Positions 1 to 7,604 of a DNA stretch of 29,752 nt are shown piece after piece; within the stretch, counting starts at the first letter, position 1; the number at the start of each line of letters is the position of its first letter. Below the pieces are notes generated by a model. That model saw only the letters and a list, made by a program, of their open reading frames with translations, searched no databases and was not told the DNA's origin. The stretch comes from Rubrobacter sp. Lineage in GTDB: Bacteria > Actinomycetota > Rubrobacteria > Rubrobacterales > Rubrobacteraceae. The stretch lies in NCBI GenBank assembly GCA_016781775.1, contig JADDPR010000394.1, positions 4,680-34,431 of the forward strand, read 5' to 3'. Position numbers and translations under genes: made by a program.

Positions 1-68
1 GCTTCCTGCGGCGCGGCTTGTTGCGCTTCCTGCGGCGCGGCTTGTTGCGCTTCCTGCGGCGCGGCTTG
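1..68. repeat. 24-bp tandem repeat in the 3' part of the PASTA kinase gene
   Basis: Two perfect 24-bp units (1-24, 25-48) and a third 20-bp partial unit (49-68) run into the window edge, so more copies may lie outside. On the minus strand the unit encodes the octapeptide AAPQEAQQ, so copy-number change keeps the frame of the kinase tail. The repeat lies after the last PASTA domain and a short proline-rich linker, in the part predicted to be outside the membrane. Confidence 0.9.
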
Positions 69-1931
69 CGGGGGAGGTTCGGGGGCCGGAGGTGGTCCCG
101 AGCTGACGTTTACGGTCACCGTGACGGCGTAGGGGTCGGTCGGGGTGTTGGCCGCCGGGATCGTCGAGACCACGGTGCCCGCCGGCAGGTTGCTCCGGAC
201 CTCCACGACCTCGGAGGCGAACAGTGCGTTCCACAGCGTCGTCTGGGCCGTCTCCGCCGTCTGTCCGCGCACGTCGGGGATGGGGAAGAGGTCCGGGAGA
301 TCCGGGCCGGTGCTGACGGTGACGCTTACGCTGCTCCCACGCCTCAGTTCGGTACCCGAGACGGGCTGTTGGTCGACGATCTGGCCCGCCGGTACGCTCT
401 CGCTCGGGGCCTCCGCCTGCGCGCCGAGCTCGAGGCCAACGTCTGCGAGGATCGCCGCGGCCTGCTCGGGGGCCTGGCCGGCCAGCTCCGGCACCTCCGC
501 CTCAGCGGGGCCGGACCCGACCGTGATCCCGACGTCGGAGCCGACCTCGGCGGTCTCGCCCTTGCCGCCGGCCGGGTCCTGGGAGACGACACGCCCGTCG
601 TCCTGAGTGGAGCTCTCGCTCACCTCGACCTCGACGTCGAAGCCCGCCTCGTCGAGGATGTCCCGAGCTTCTTCCTCGGGCCTGCCCTCCACGTTCGGCA
701 GGTCCGTCACCTGAACGCTGCTGAGGTCCACGGTGATGGTGCTCCCCCGGGCTGCTTCCTCCCCGGGGGCCGGGTCCTGCTCGACGACGGCCCCCACGAC
801 CTCCCTGCTCTCTCGCCGGGCGCCGGGTACCACCTTGAACTCATCGGCGATGGCCTGCGCCTCTTCTATGGAGCGCGCGTTCTCCAGGCTCGGGACGGGG
901 ATCTGCTGGACGGCGTTCCCCCCAACCTGGCTGTACGCGATGCCGCCGACCGCGGTGAGGAGCAGGAGAAGTAGCAGGACGGGAACGAACCAACGACGCC
1001 GGCGGCGCCCGTAATCCTCCCGGCCCGGGGGCGGCATTGCGGTGGTGCGCTGCGAGGAGCCCGTCGTGTTCGTCCCGTGGATCATCATGCGGGTCGTGTC
1101 GTTCGAGGGCGACAAACCCTCCAGCACTCGCTCCAGGTCCTCGATAAGCTCCCCCGCGTCGGCGTAGCGGTCGTTGGGGGACTTGGCGAGCAGGCGGCAG
1201 GTGATGGCGTTTATGCCATCGGGGATGGTGGGGTTGAGGATTTTGGGCGGGGCGAGGTAGCCGTTTACGTGCTTCATGGCGATCCCGATCGGCGTCTCGG
1301 CGTCGTACGGGAGCGTCCCGGTCAGCATCTCGTAGAGGACCACCCCGAGGGAGTACAGATCGCTCCGCGGTCCGACCGGCTCGCCCATCGCCTGCTCGGG
1401 GGAGATGTAGTGGGCGGTGCCGAGGATGAAGCCCGTCTTGGTCATCGTGCTCGAAGACGCGGCGCGCGCGATCCCGAAGTCACCGACCTTGACGTCGCCC
1501 GAGGAGGTGACGAGGACGTTGTGGGGCTTTATGTCGCGGTGGACGACGCCCTTGGCATGGGCGGCCTGCAACGCCTCGGCGATCTGGAGCGCCACGGCCG
1601 CTGCCGTTTCCGGTGGGAGGGCGCCTCGTTCGAGGATCCTGTCCTTCAGGGTGCCACCGGGCAGGTACTCCATGGCGATGTAGTACGTGTCGCTCGCGTC
1701 CTCGCCGCGGTCGTAGATCGAGACGATGTTCGGGTGCGAGAGGGCGGCGGCGCTTTGCGCCTCACGCTTGAAGCGCTCCACGAACTCCTCGTCGTCGGCG
1801 TAACGGCCGCTCATCACCTTGAGCGCCACGTCCCGGTCCAGGACGTCGTCGTGCGCGAGGTAAACCTCCGCCATCCCGCCGCTGCCGAGCGGCCTGCCGA
1901 TACGGTACCGATTGTCTACAAGCTGTTCCAA
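1..1931 (-). CDS. pknB: PASTA-domain Ser/Thr protein kinase (PknB/PrkC/Stk type), 3' end cut by window
   Basis: Receptor-like kinase that senses cell-wall fragments and phosphorylates division and wall-synthesis proteins. The kinase domain (about residues 9-270) has the glycine loop GSGMAEV, catalytic lysine in VALKV, HRDIKPHN (H131), DFG and a SPEQ segment. A Pro/Arg-rich juxtamembrane part leads to one TM helix (about 316-336), then four PASTA repeats to about residue 615. A proline stretch and AAPQEAQQ repeats follow to the window edge. The start is TTG (LEQLVDNRY); no ATG or GTG lies between it and an in-frame stop just upstream. A TATAAT box ends 8 nt before it, so the gene has its own promoter inside the operon. 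It lies 32 bp downstream of pbpA, as in the mycobacterial cluster but without pknA. About 643 residues are visible; family members are usually 600-700. Confidence 0.95.
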   Translation of the reverse strand, partial: MEQLVDNRYRIGRPLGSGGMAEVYLAHDDVLDRDVALKVMSGRYADDEEFVERFKREAQSAAALSHPNIVSIYDRGEDASDTYYIAMEYLPGGTLKDRILERGALPPETAAAVALQIAEALQAAHAKGVVHRDIKPHNVLVTSSGDVKVGDFGIARAASSSTMTKTGFILGTAHYISPEQAMGEPVGPRSDLYSLGVVLYEMLTGTLPYDAETPIGIAMKHVNGYLAPPKILNPTIPDGINAITCRLLAKSPNDRYADAGELIEDLERVLEGLSPSNDTTRMMIHGTNTTGSSQRTTAMPPPGREDYGRRRRRWFVPVLLLLLLLTAVGGIAYSQVGGNAVQQIPVPSLENARSIEEAQAIADEFKVVPGARRESREVVGAVVEQDPAPGEEAARGSTITVDLSSVQVTDLPNVEGRPEEEARDILDEAGFDVEVEVSESSTQDDGRVVSQDPAGGKGETAEVGSDVGITVGSGPAEAEVPELAGQAPEQAAAILADVGLELGAQAEAPSESVPAGQIVDQQPVSGTELRRGSSVSVTVSTGPDLPDLFPIPDVRGQTAETAQTTLWNALFASEVVEVRSNLPAGTVVSTIPAANTPTDPYAVTVTVNVSSGPPPAPEPPPQAAPQEAQQAAPQEAQQAAPQE

Positions 1932-1939
1932 GTCAGGGC

Positions 1940-1967
1940 ATTATAGCGGTAGCTCGATCGTCATCAG
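1940..1967 (-). promoter_or_regulatory. Predicted leaderless promoter of pknB
   Basis: A perfect TATAAT at 1945-1940 on the minus strand ends 8 nt before the TTG start of pknB. Transcription would begin about 1-2 nt before the codon. The -35 is poor (CTGATG, 16-bp spacer). No Shine-Dalgarno sequence is present. The box lies between the pbpA stop and pknB, so pknB can be expressed apart from the upstream operon. Confidence 0.6.
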
Positions 1968-3658
1968 CCCGGCCCCTCGTCTTGTGGCCGCGGCACGGGC
2001 TGTAGGGGCTGCTGCTGGGACGCAGGCGGCTGCCCGGGTTGGGATTGCTGCTGTTGCTGGGGTGCCGCGTTTCGGAACGGCGCGAAGGGGTCTACGGGCG
2101 CGCCGGGCTGGTCGGGCGCCGACGGCTGGGCAGGCCTTTGGGCCGGGTCCAGGACTTCGCCGGGCCCGCCTCCGGGGACCCCGGCCGGCAGGTTGGGCTG
2201 CGTGGAGGGGGGCGCAGGGGCGGGGCGGTCCAGGTAGGCCCTCATGAGGTTGCCCGCGATGGTGAGGGCAGGGGTCTCGGCGGCGCCGTCCTCGCCGATG
2301 ACGCCGCCGTTCTCGACCACGACGGCGACCGCTATCTCGGGGTCGTCGGCGGGGGCGAAGGAGATAAACCAGGAGTGGGGCTCGCCTTGCGGGTTCTCGG
2401 CGGTACCGGTCTTGCCGGCGACCTTCGTGCCCTGGATCTGCGCGGCGACCAACTCACCCTCCTCGACGACCCCTTGCATCATCTCGTTGAGCGTCCGGGC
2501 CGTCCCCTCGGGGAGCGCCTCGTTAAGCGGACGGGGCGTGGGCCGATCCAGGATGATCCCGTCCGAGGAGCGAACCTCGCGCACGAGCCGGGGCTGCATC
2601 ATGTCCCCGTCGTTGGCTATCGCCGACGCCACGAGCCCCATCTCGAAGACGTTCGAGACCACACGGTCCTGTCCGAAGGAGATCGGGGCGGTGTTCCCCT
2701 CGGCCCATTCTTCCGGCGGGAGCCCGAGGTCGCTCGGCGCCACGTAGAGGGGGTAGTCCTCGTACTCGTAGCCGAAGCCGAACTCGCGGGCCATCGCCGC
2801 GAGTTTCTCCGGCCCGACCCTATCCACCGCGATCTGCGCGAAGACCGTGTTTATCGAGAACACGAGGGCCTCGGCGAACGTGACGTTCCCGTACGCCTTG
2901 CCCCGGTAGTTGCCGAAGCTGTACCCGGGCGTCTCGTAAGTCCCGTCGTCGTTGAACCTGTCCGTCGGCCGGACCCCGGCCTCCAGGGCCGCCGCCGCCG
3001 TGATGACCTTGAACGTGGAGCCCGGAGGATAGGTTACCTGGGTTGCGCGGTTGAGGAGAGGGTTGTTCGGCTCGTTCGAGATCTCCTCGAAGCCCTCGTC
3101 TATGACGACGTTCGGGTCGTAGGAGGGGTAGGTGGCGAGGGCGAGGGTCTCGCCGGTCTGGGGGTCGAAGGCGGCGACGGCGCCTCGGCCGGTGTTGCTC
3201 TGCGCGAGCTGGTTGTAGGCTTCGCGCTGGAGCTCTGGGTCGACCGTAAGCGTGACGTTGTTGCCGGTCTCGGGACCGCCGGAGAACTGGTTCAAGAGCT
3301 CGTCGAGGGTCTCGGGCTCACCGGTACCGGAGAGGTTGTTGTTCTGGCCGATCTCTATGCCGCTGGCCCCGAAACGGTTGCTCCAGTAGCCGACAACGTT
3401 GGCGAAGACCTCGCCCTCGGGGTAGATGCGCTCGTACTCGTTGCCCCCGGCCCTCTCGCTGCGGGCGAGCACGGTCTCGCCGTCGCCGGCGAAGATCAAG
3501 CCGCGCGGCGTCTCCTGCGACCGCTGAGACTGCAACCCGTTCGAGGGATGGTTGGTCAGATCCTCCCGCGCGTAGACCTGCCAGTAGGCCATGACCCCGA
3601 CGAGCGCGACGAAGCCCGCCGCGAAGAGGTAGAAGGTGCGCCTGAGCTGGGTGTTCAA
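1964..3658 (-). CDS. pbpA: Class B penicillin-binding protein 2 (transpeptidase), PbpA type
   Basis: Peptidoglycan DD-transpeptidase acting outside the membrane with the SEDS glycosyltransferase RodA encoded just upstream. The 564-residue protein has an N-terminal anchor (about 8-28), a short stalk and a transpeptidase domain with the three active-site motifs: STFK (S214-K217), SIN (268-270) and KTG (416-418). The N-terminal region is short, as in mycobacterial PbpA. The TTG start overlaps the rodA stop by 4 nt (TTGA), typical of translational coupling; the same frame is open upstream but there it is antiparallel noise over rodA. An unusual feature is a low-complexity tail from about residue 479, rich in Pro, Gln and Ala and including a QQQQQ run. 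It resembles the Q/A/P tail of the neighbouring kinase. Confidence 0.95.
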   Translation of the reverse strand: MNTQLRRTFYLFAAGFVALVGVMAYWQVYAREDLTNHPSNGLQSQRSQETPRGLIFAGDGETVLARSERAGGNEYERIYPEGEVFANVVGYWSNRFGASGIEIGQNNNLSGTGEPETLDELLNQFSGGPETGNNVTLTVDPELQREAYNQLAQSNTGRGAVAAFDPQTGETLALATYPSYDPNVVIDEGFEEISNEPNNPLLNRATQVTYPPGSTFKVITAAAALEAGVRPTDRFNDDGTYETPGYSFGNYRGKAYGNVTFAEALVFSINTVFAQIAVDRVGPEKLAAMAREFGFGYEYEDYPLYVAPSDLGLPPEEWAEGNTAPISFGQDRVVSNVFEMGLVASAIANDGDMMQPRLVREVRSSDGIILDRPTPRPLNEALPEGTARTLNEMMQGVVEEGELVAAQIQGTKVAGKTGTAENPQGEPHSWFISFAPADDPEIAVAVVVENGGVIGEDGAAETPALTIAGNLMRAYLDRPAPAPPSTQPNLPAGVPGGGPGEVLDPAQRPAQPSAPDQPGAPVDPFAPFRNAAPQQQQQSQPGQPPASQQQPLQPVPRPQDEGPG

Positions 3659-4965
3659 GCCGCCTCGCCCTCCACGAACTCGGGGGCTGCCTCCTCGGCG
3701 GCGCGCCTGCCGGCGTTCTCGGAGACGACGAGCAGGAGGCCGGTGAGGATGAAGTTGCCGACGACCGAGGAGCCGCCGTACGAGACGAAGGGCAGGGTGA
3801 TGCCGGTAAGGGGGATCGCCTTCGTCACCCCGCCGACGATTATGAGCGTCTGGATGGCGAACATGGAGGTGAGGCCGAAGGCGAGGAGCTTGGAGGCGTC
3901 GTCGGCGGCGAGCAGCGAGATCTTGATCCCCCGATACACGAAGACGAGGAAGGCCAGAAGCAAGGCCGTCGAGCCCAGAAGCCCGAGCTCGCTCGCTACC
4001 GCCGAGAAGATAAAGTCCGTCTGGACCTCGGGGATCGCCTGCGAGAAGCCCTCGCCCAGGCCCGTCCCGGTGATGCCGCCGTCGGCGATGGAGAACAGGC
4101 TCTGGAGAACTTGATAGCCCGTCCCGTTCGGGTCGGACCAGGGGTCGAGCCAGGTCTGCACGCGCACCTGAACGTGGTCGAAGAGGTAGTAGGTCGTGAG
4201 GGACCCCGCGGCGAAGAGCAGGGCACCAAGGATCACGTAGGCTATCCGTCCGGTCGCGACGTAGAGCATCAGCAGGGGCACGGCGAAGAAGAGCAGGCTG
4301 CTCCCGAGGTCCTTCTCGAAGACGAGGAGCCCGAGGCTGGCGGCCCACACGAAAGCGACCGGCCCGAAGTACTTGAGCGCCGGGACCTGGACGCCGAGAA
4401 TGGTCCGGCTCGTCGCGGCGAGAAGGTCGCGGGTGTCGGCGAGGTAGCCGGCGAAGAAGATTATCAGCGCGATCCTGGCGAACTCCGAGGGCTGGAAGTT
4501 GACCGGCCCGACCTTCAGCCAGAGCTGCGCCCCGTTGACCTCATAGCCGAAGAAGATCGTCGAGGCTATAAGGCCGACGGCCACGGCGGCGAGGAGGTAC
4601 TTGTAGTTGAAGAGGCGGTGGTAGTTTTTGAACAGAAGCGCCGTGAGGACGAGGGCTGCCGTACCGACCAGGATCCAACCCGCTTGCGTGGTCGCGAGGT
4701 TCTCCCTCCCAGACACGTCGTACGTTAGACGGTAGATCATGACGAGCCCCACGCCGGTGAGCAGCGTGACCACGGCGAGGAGCAGGGCGTCCGCGTGCGG
4801 CAGCCAGAGGCGGACGCCGAGGTACAGGGCGACCATCGTCCCGGCGTAGTAGGCGCCGTAGATTAACGGCGGGCTCTTTGCTTCCTGGACGAAGATCAGG
4901 GTAGCGAAGCCCAAAGTCGTGATGAGGAGCGCTATTGCCATCGGGATCGTCGCTCGCTGGGTCAA
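3655..4965 (-). CDS. rodA: SEDS-family peptidoglycan glycosyltransferase (RodA/FtsW)
   Basis: Polymerises lipid II into glycan strands, paired with the class B PBP encoded immediately downstream. The 436-residue protein is almost entirely hydrophobic with about 10-12 TM segments. Family signatures are FQPSEFARI after the first membrane block, FEKDLGSSLLFF with the essential Asp, and PFVSYGGSS near the end. A short charged tail follows (EEAAPEFVEGEAA). The likely start is TTG at 4965, 4 nt after the phosphatase stop; an in-frame ATG eight codons later is an alternative. I use rodA rather than ftsW because of the fha-pstP-rodA-pbpA order; motif content alone does not separate the two. Confidence 0.93.
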   Translation of the reverse strand: MTQRATIPMAIALLITTLGFATLIFVQEAKSPPLIYGAYYAGTMVALYLGVRLWLPHADALLLAVVTLLTGVGLVMIYRLTYDVSGRENLATTQAGWILVGTAALVLTALLFKNYHRLFNYKYLLAAVAVGLIASTIFFGYEVNGAQLWLKVGPVNFQPSEFARIALIIFFAGYLADTRDLLAATSRTILGVQVPALKYFGPVAFVWAASLGLLVFEKDLGSSLLFFAVPLLMLYVATGRIAYVILGALLFAAGSLTTYYLFDHVQVRVQTWLDPWSDPNGTGYQVLQSLFSIADGGITGTGLGEGFSQAIPEVQTDFIFSAVASELGLLGSTALLLAFLVFVYRGIKISLLAADDASKLLAFGLTSMFAIQTLIIVGGVTKAIPLTGITLPFVSYGGSSVVGNFILTGLLLVVSENAGRRAAEEAAPEFVEGEAA

Positions 4966-4969
4966 ACCG

Positions 4970-6196
4970 CTATCGTTCCCTTCTTCCCGTCTCCCGATCT
5001 TCCAGGTCCTGGACTACCCTTTCGGCGTCCTCCCTGGAAGAGTAAAGCTTGTGCGTGTCGATCGGTTCGCGGTACGTCTCCCCGACCTCGGACTCCCTGA
5101 GGTCCGTGCGCCGGAACTCCTCGTTGAGCTTGTAGCCCAGGGTGTACTCCTCCGGCAGGCCCCGGTATATCACCACTTCGCCCGAATCAAAGCCCAGGTA
5201 ATACCTGCTGCTCCCCCAGAGGTAGAAGGGCGAGGCGAGCGCCGTGAGCACCATCAACGCCGCCAGCGCCCGTACGATCCAGGCCAGGGCCCGAACCGGC
5301 GCGCTCCCCCCTTTCCGGGGACGGGAGGATCGCGCCTTGGCGGACGAGCCTCGTCGCTGCGTCCCCCGCCGCCCTCTGCGGGACGGGGCCCCGACGGGCG
5401 CGGGCCCTGCCTCTTGCGGGAGGGATCTCATCTCCTGGGTGTCGGTCCGAGGCTTCCCTCCCGCCGGCTCCTCCTGCTCCTTGACGTCCACGACCACGAC
5501 GGTCACGTTGTCGGCGCCGCCGGCGTCGAGGGCGGCCTTGACGAGGGCGTGGGCGGCCCCTTCCGGCTCCGGGGTGGCCAGAAGCTCGCCGACCTTCGCC
5601 TCGGGGACCATGTCCGTGAGGCCGTCGGAGCAGAGCAGGACGCGGTCGTCCGGCTGAACGGGCAGGACCGCCGTGTCCACCCGGACCTCGTCCTCGGCGC
5701 CGAGAGCCCGCGTGATCAGGTTCTTCTGCGGATGCTCGGAGGCCTCGGCGCGCGTGAGGTCGCCGCTCCGAACGAGCTCGGCGACGAGCGAGTGGTCTTC
5801 GGTGATGGGGGCGAGCTCGCCGCCGCGCAGGAGATAAGCCCTCGAATCGCCGACGTGCGAGATCTCCGCGCTCGCGCCCGCCCTGTCGCCGACGGAGAAA
5901 CGCGCCGCCACGATCGTGGTGCCCATCCCCGAGAGCTTCTCGTCCCCGCGTGCCGCGGCGAGGATGCGGCGGTTCGCCTCCTTTACGGCTCCTTCGAGGG
6001 AGTCTCCGGGCTCAAGTTCCTCCAGGACGCCTATGGCGATCCGGCTCGCCACCTCCCCGGCTTCGAAGCCACCGATCCCGTCGGCGACCGCGAAGAGCGC
6101 CTCGTCTTTGCCGTCCCCGGTGAGGAGGGAGTCTTCGTTGTTCTTGCGTACCTTGCCGGCGTTGGTGGAGCCGAACGCGTCGAGGTAGAGCCCCAC
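4970..6196 (-). CDS. pstP: PP2C-family Ser/Thr protein phosphatase, membrane-anchored (PstP)
   Basis: Metal-dependent phosphatase that reverses Ser/Thr kinase signalling. Residues 1-240 form the PP2C domain with its usual motifs: RKNNED (17-22), DGIGG (39-43), GMGTT, HVGDSRAY, CSDGLTD (Asp191) and GGADN (226-230). A basic, Ser/Arg-rich linker (about 240-300) leads to one TM helix (about 302-325) and a 75-residue external domain ending in a charged helix. This matches mycobacterial PstP topology. The GTG start has a good ribosome site (GGAGGG) that begins directly after the fhaB stop. Neighbours are fhaB upstream and rodA 4 nt downstream, so it is co-transcribed with them. Confidence 0.95.
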   Translation of the reverse strand: MGLYLDAFGSTNAGKVRKNNEDSLLTGDGKDEALFAVADGIGGFEAGEVASRIAIGVLEELEPGDSLEGAVKEANRRILAAARGDEKLSGMGTTIVAARFSVGDRAGASAEISHVGDSRAYLLRGGELAPITEDHSLVAELVRSGDLTRAEASEHPQKNLITRALGAEDEVRVDTAVLPVQPDDRVLLCSDGLTDMVPEAKVGELLATPEPEGAAHALVKAALDAGGADNVTVVVVDVKEQEEPAGGKPRTDTQEMRSLPQEAGPAPVGAPSRRGRRGTQRRGSSAKARSSRPRKGGSAPVRALAWIVRALAALMVLTALASPFYLWGSSRYYLGFDSGEVVIYRGLPEEYTLGYKLNEEFRRTDLRESEVGETYREPIDTHKLYSSREDAERVVQDLEDRETGRRER

Positions 6197-6205
6197 TCGC
6201 CCTCC

Positions 6206-6712
6206 CTACTCCGAGTACCTGAAGGTCGTCGACCCCACCTTCACCCGATCCCCGCTCTTGAGAGGCGTCGCCCCGACCGCCTTGCGGCCGTTGACGTAGG
6301 TGCCGTTGGTGGATTGCGCGTCTTCGACGTACATCAGGCCCGCGTGCCGGGTGAGCCTCGCGTGCTCGCCCGAGGCGTAGTCGTCGTTCTTCAGGACGAT
6401 ATCGCTGCTCGAGGAGCGCCCGATGACCATCACGCCACCCGCCACGGGGAACCTCGTCTCGGGCGCCAGGACCTCGGAGTCCTCGACCACGAGGACGGAG
6501 TCCTTCTCCCGACCGTTCTGCCCGAAGGCGGGCCTCTCCTGCGCTCGTCGCCGCGGTGGCGGCTTGTTCTCGACGCCGGGGACGAAGACCTCGTCGTCGG
6601 GGACGGCGCGCAGGTCGCCGACGCCCCGCCGGACCACGGCGTAGATGAAGGCGAACAGCAACAGGAGCAGCAGGGCCTTCGCCGCGAGTAGCGGCACCTG
6701 GAGGTCGAGCAC
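6206..6712 (-). CDS. fhaB: Membrane-anchored FHA-domain protein (FhaB/FipA type)
   Basis: Phosphothreonine-binding adaptor that recruits kinase substrates to the membrane. The 168-residue protein has one N-terminal TM helix (about 8-27), a charged linker and a C-terminal FHA domain. FHA motifs are GRSSSSDI (from G98), SGEHA (114-118) and STNGTYVNG (from S134), which contain the residues that bind pThr. A threonine-containing segment before the domain is a plausible kinase site by analogy with mycobacterial FhaB, though I cannot identify it with confidence. The GTG start lies 2 nt after the fhaA stop and the gene precedes the phosphatase. Confidence 0.93.
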   Translation of the reverse strand: MLDLQVPLLAAKALLLLLLFAFIYAVVRRGVGDLRAVPDDEVFVPGVENKPPPRRRAQERPAFGQNGREKDSVLVVEDSEVLAPETRFPVAGGVMVIGRSSSSDIVLKNDDYASGEHARLTRHAGLMYVEDAQSTNGTYVNGRKAVGATPLKSGDRVKVGSTTFRYSE

Positions 6713-6714
6713 GG

Positions 6715-7593
6715 CTATCGCCCCCTGGGGGTGCGACGCTCCGTTAGGTTCCCGAAGAAGTCGGGGCCGGACGACCCGTCCCCGTCCCCTTCCCTGCGCC
6801 GGATGAAGCGGGCGTTGACCCCGCCGAAGGTAAGCTCGTCCCCGCTCTCGATGCGCTCGCGCTCTATCGGCGCCCCGTCGAGGAGGGTGCCGTTCGTCGA
6901 GCCGAGGTCCTCGACCAAGAAGCCGTTCTCCGAGCGGATGAGCCGCGCGTGACGCCTGGAGACGTTCGGGTCGGGGACGACGATGTCGTTCTCTTCGGAG
7001 CGGCCGACGCTCCAGGGCCCGCGGCCCTCCAACGGGTGCGCCTTCCCGCCGTCCTCCATGACCAGCTCGACGGTCTCCCGCGCCAAACCTTGTTTTTTCG
7101 CCTCGTCCGAGGAGATCATGGCCGTGCTCTGGGCGTCGCCCTCGTCCCCCGAGGTGTCTTCGGTGCGGAAAATGCGGGTCTGGCCCGACGTGTCCTGTGG
7201 CGCCCCCCTCTCGCGGGGGCCGTCGCCGCCCGTAAGCTTGGCGGTAACGCCAAACTCCCCGAAGCGCAAGGACTCTTCCGTGGTGAAGCGCACCCTCGGC
7301 GGGGTCATGAGGTGGTAATTTTTGGATTGGGCGTGGGTTGTGGCGTACTGGATCAGCTCGTCCCTGAGGGAGCTCTGGTATGCCCGGATCGACTCGGCGT
7401 CCGCCTCCGAGAGGTGAACGGTGAAGTCGTTCGGGGCGTAGGTTCGCGAGACGCTGACCATGCTGCCCTCATCCATCTGCTTGGCGAGGCCCTTGGCGAT
7501 CTCGACCGGATGCACCTGCCGCCTGAAGGCACGCCCGAACATGCCCTCGACGAGGGACTCCATCCGCTTCTCTATCTGCCGCAGGAAACCCAA
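6715..7593 (-). CDS. fhaA: FhaA-type protein: DUF3662 domain plus FHA domain
   Basis: Cytoplasmic pThr-binding regulator of peptidoglycan synthesis; the mycobacterial homologue binds phosphorylated MviN. The first 120 residues form the FhaA N-terminal domain (LGFLRQIEKRMESLVEG onwards), followed by an acidic Ser/Thr-rich linker (about 122-175) and a C-terminal FHA domain with GRSEENDI (197-204), SRRHA (212-216) and GSTNGT (231-236). The frame is open further upstream, but I place the start at TTG 7593 because AAGGAG lies 4 nt before it and the protein then begins like known FhaA. That gives 292 residues, shorter than mycobacterial FhaA because the linker is short. The ribosome site overlaps the stop codon of the upstream kinase. 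Confidence 0.92.
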   Translation of the reverse strand: MGFLRQIEKRMESLVEGMFGRAFRRQVHPVEIAKGLAKQMDEGSMVSVSRTYAPNDFTVHLSEADAESIRAYQSSLRDELIQYATTHAQSKNYHLMTPPRVRFTTEESLRFGEFGVTAKLTGGDGPRERGAPQDTSGQTRIFRTEDTSGDEGDAQSTAMISSDEAKKQGLARETVELVMEDGGKAHPLEGRGPWSVGRSEENDIVVPDPNVSRRHARLIRSENGFLVEDLGSTNGTLLDGAPIERERIESGDELTFGGVNARFIRRREGDGDGSSGPDFFGNLTERRTPRGR

Positions 7594-7597
7594 AGAG

Positions 7598-7604
7598 CTC
7601 CTTA
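7598..7604 (-). promoter_or_regulatory. Ribosome binding site of fhaA overlapping the kinase stop codon
   Basis: TAAGGAG on the minus strand combines the TAA stop of the upstream kinase with an AAGGAG Shine-Dalgarno sequence placed 4 nt before TTG 7593. It decides the fhaA start and suggests coupled translation of kinase and fhaA. Confidence 0.7.

Noticed and set aside
1..68. Tandem repeats considered as part of a CRISPR array
   Set aside because: Units are directly adjacent with no spacers and lie in frame within a coding region.
2039..4114. A 691-codon open frame on the plus strand across pbpA and rodA
   Set aside because: It is antisense to two genes with complete active-site motifs; long antisense frames are expected at this GC content and its translation has no recognisable domain.
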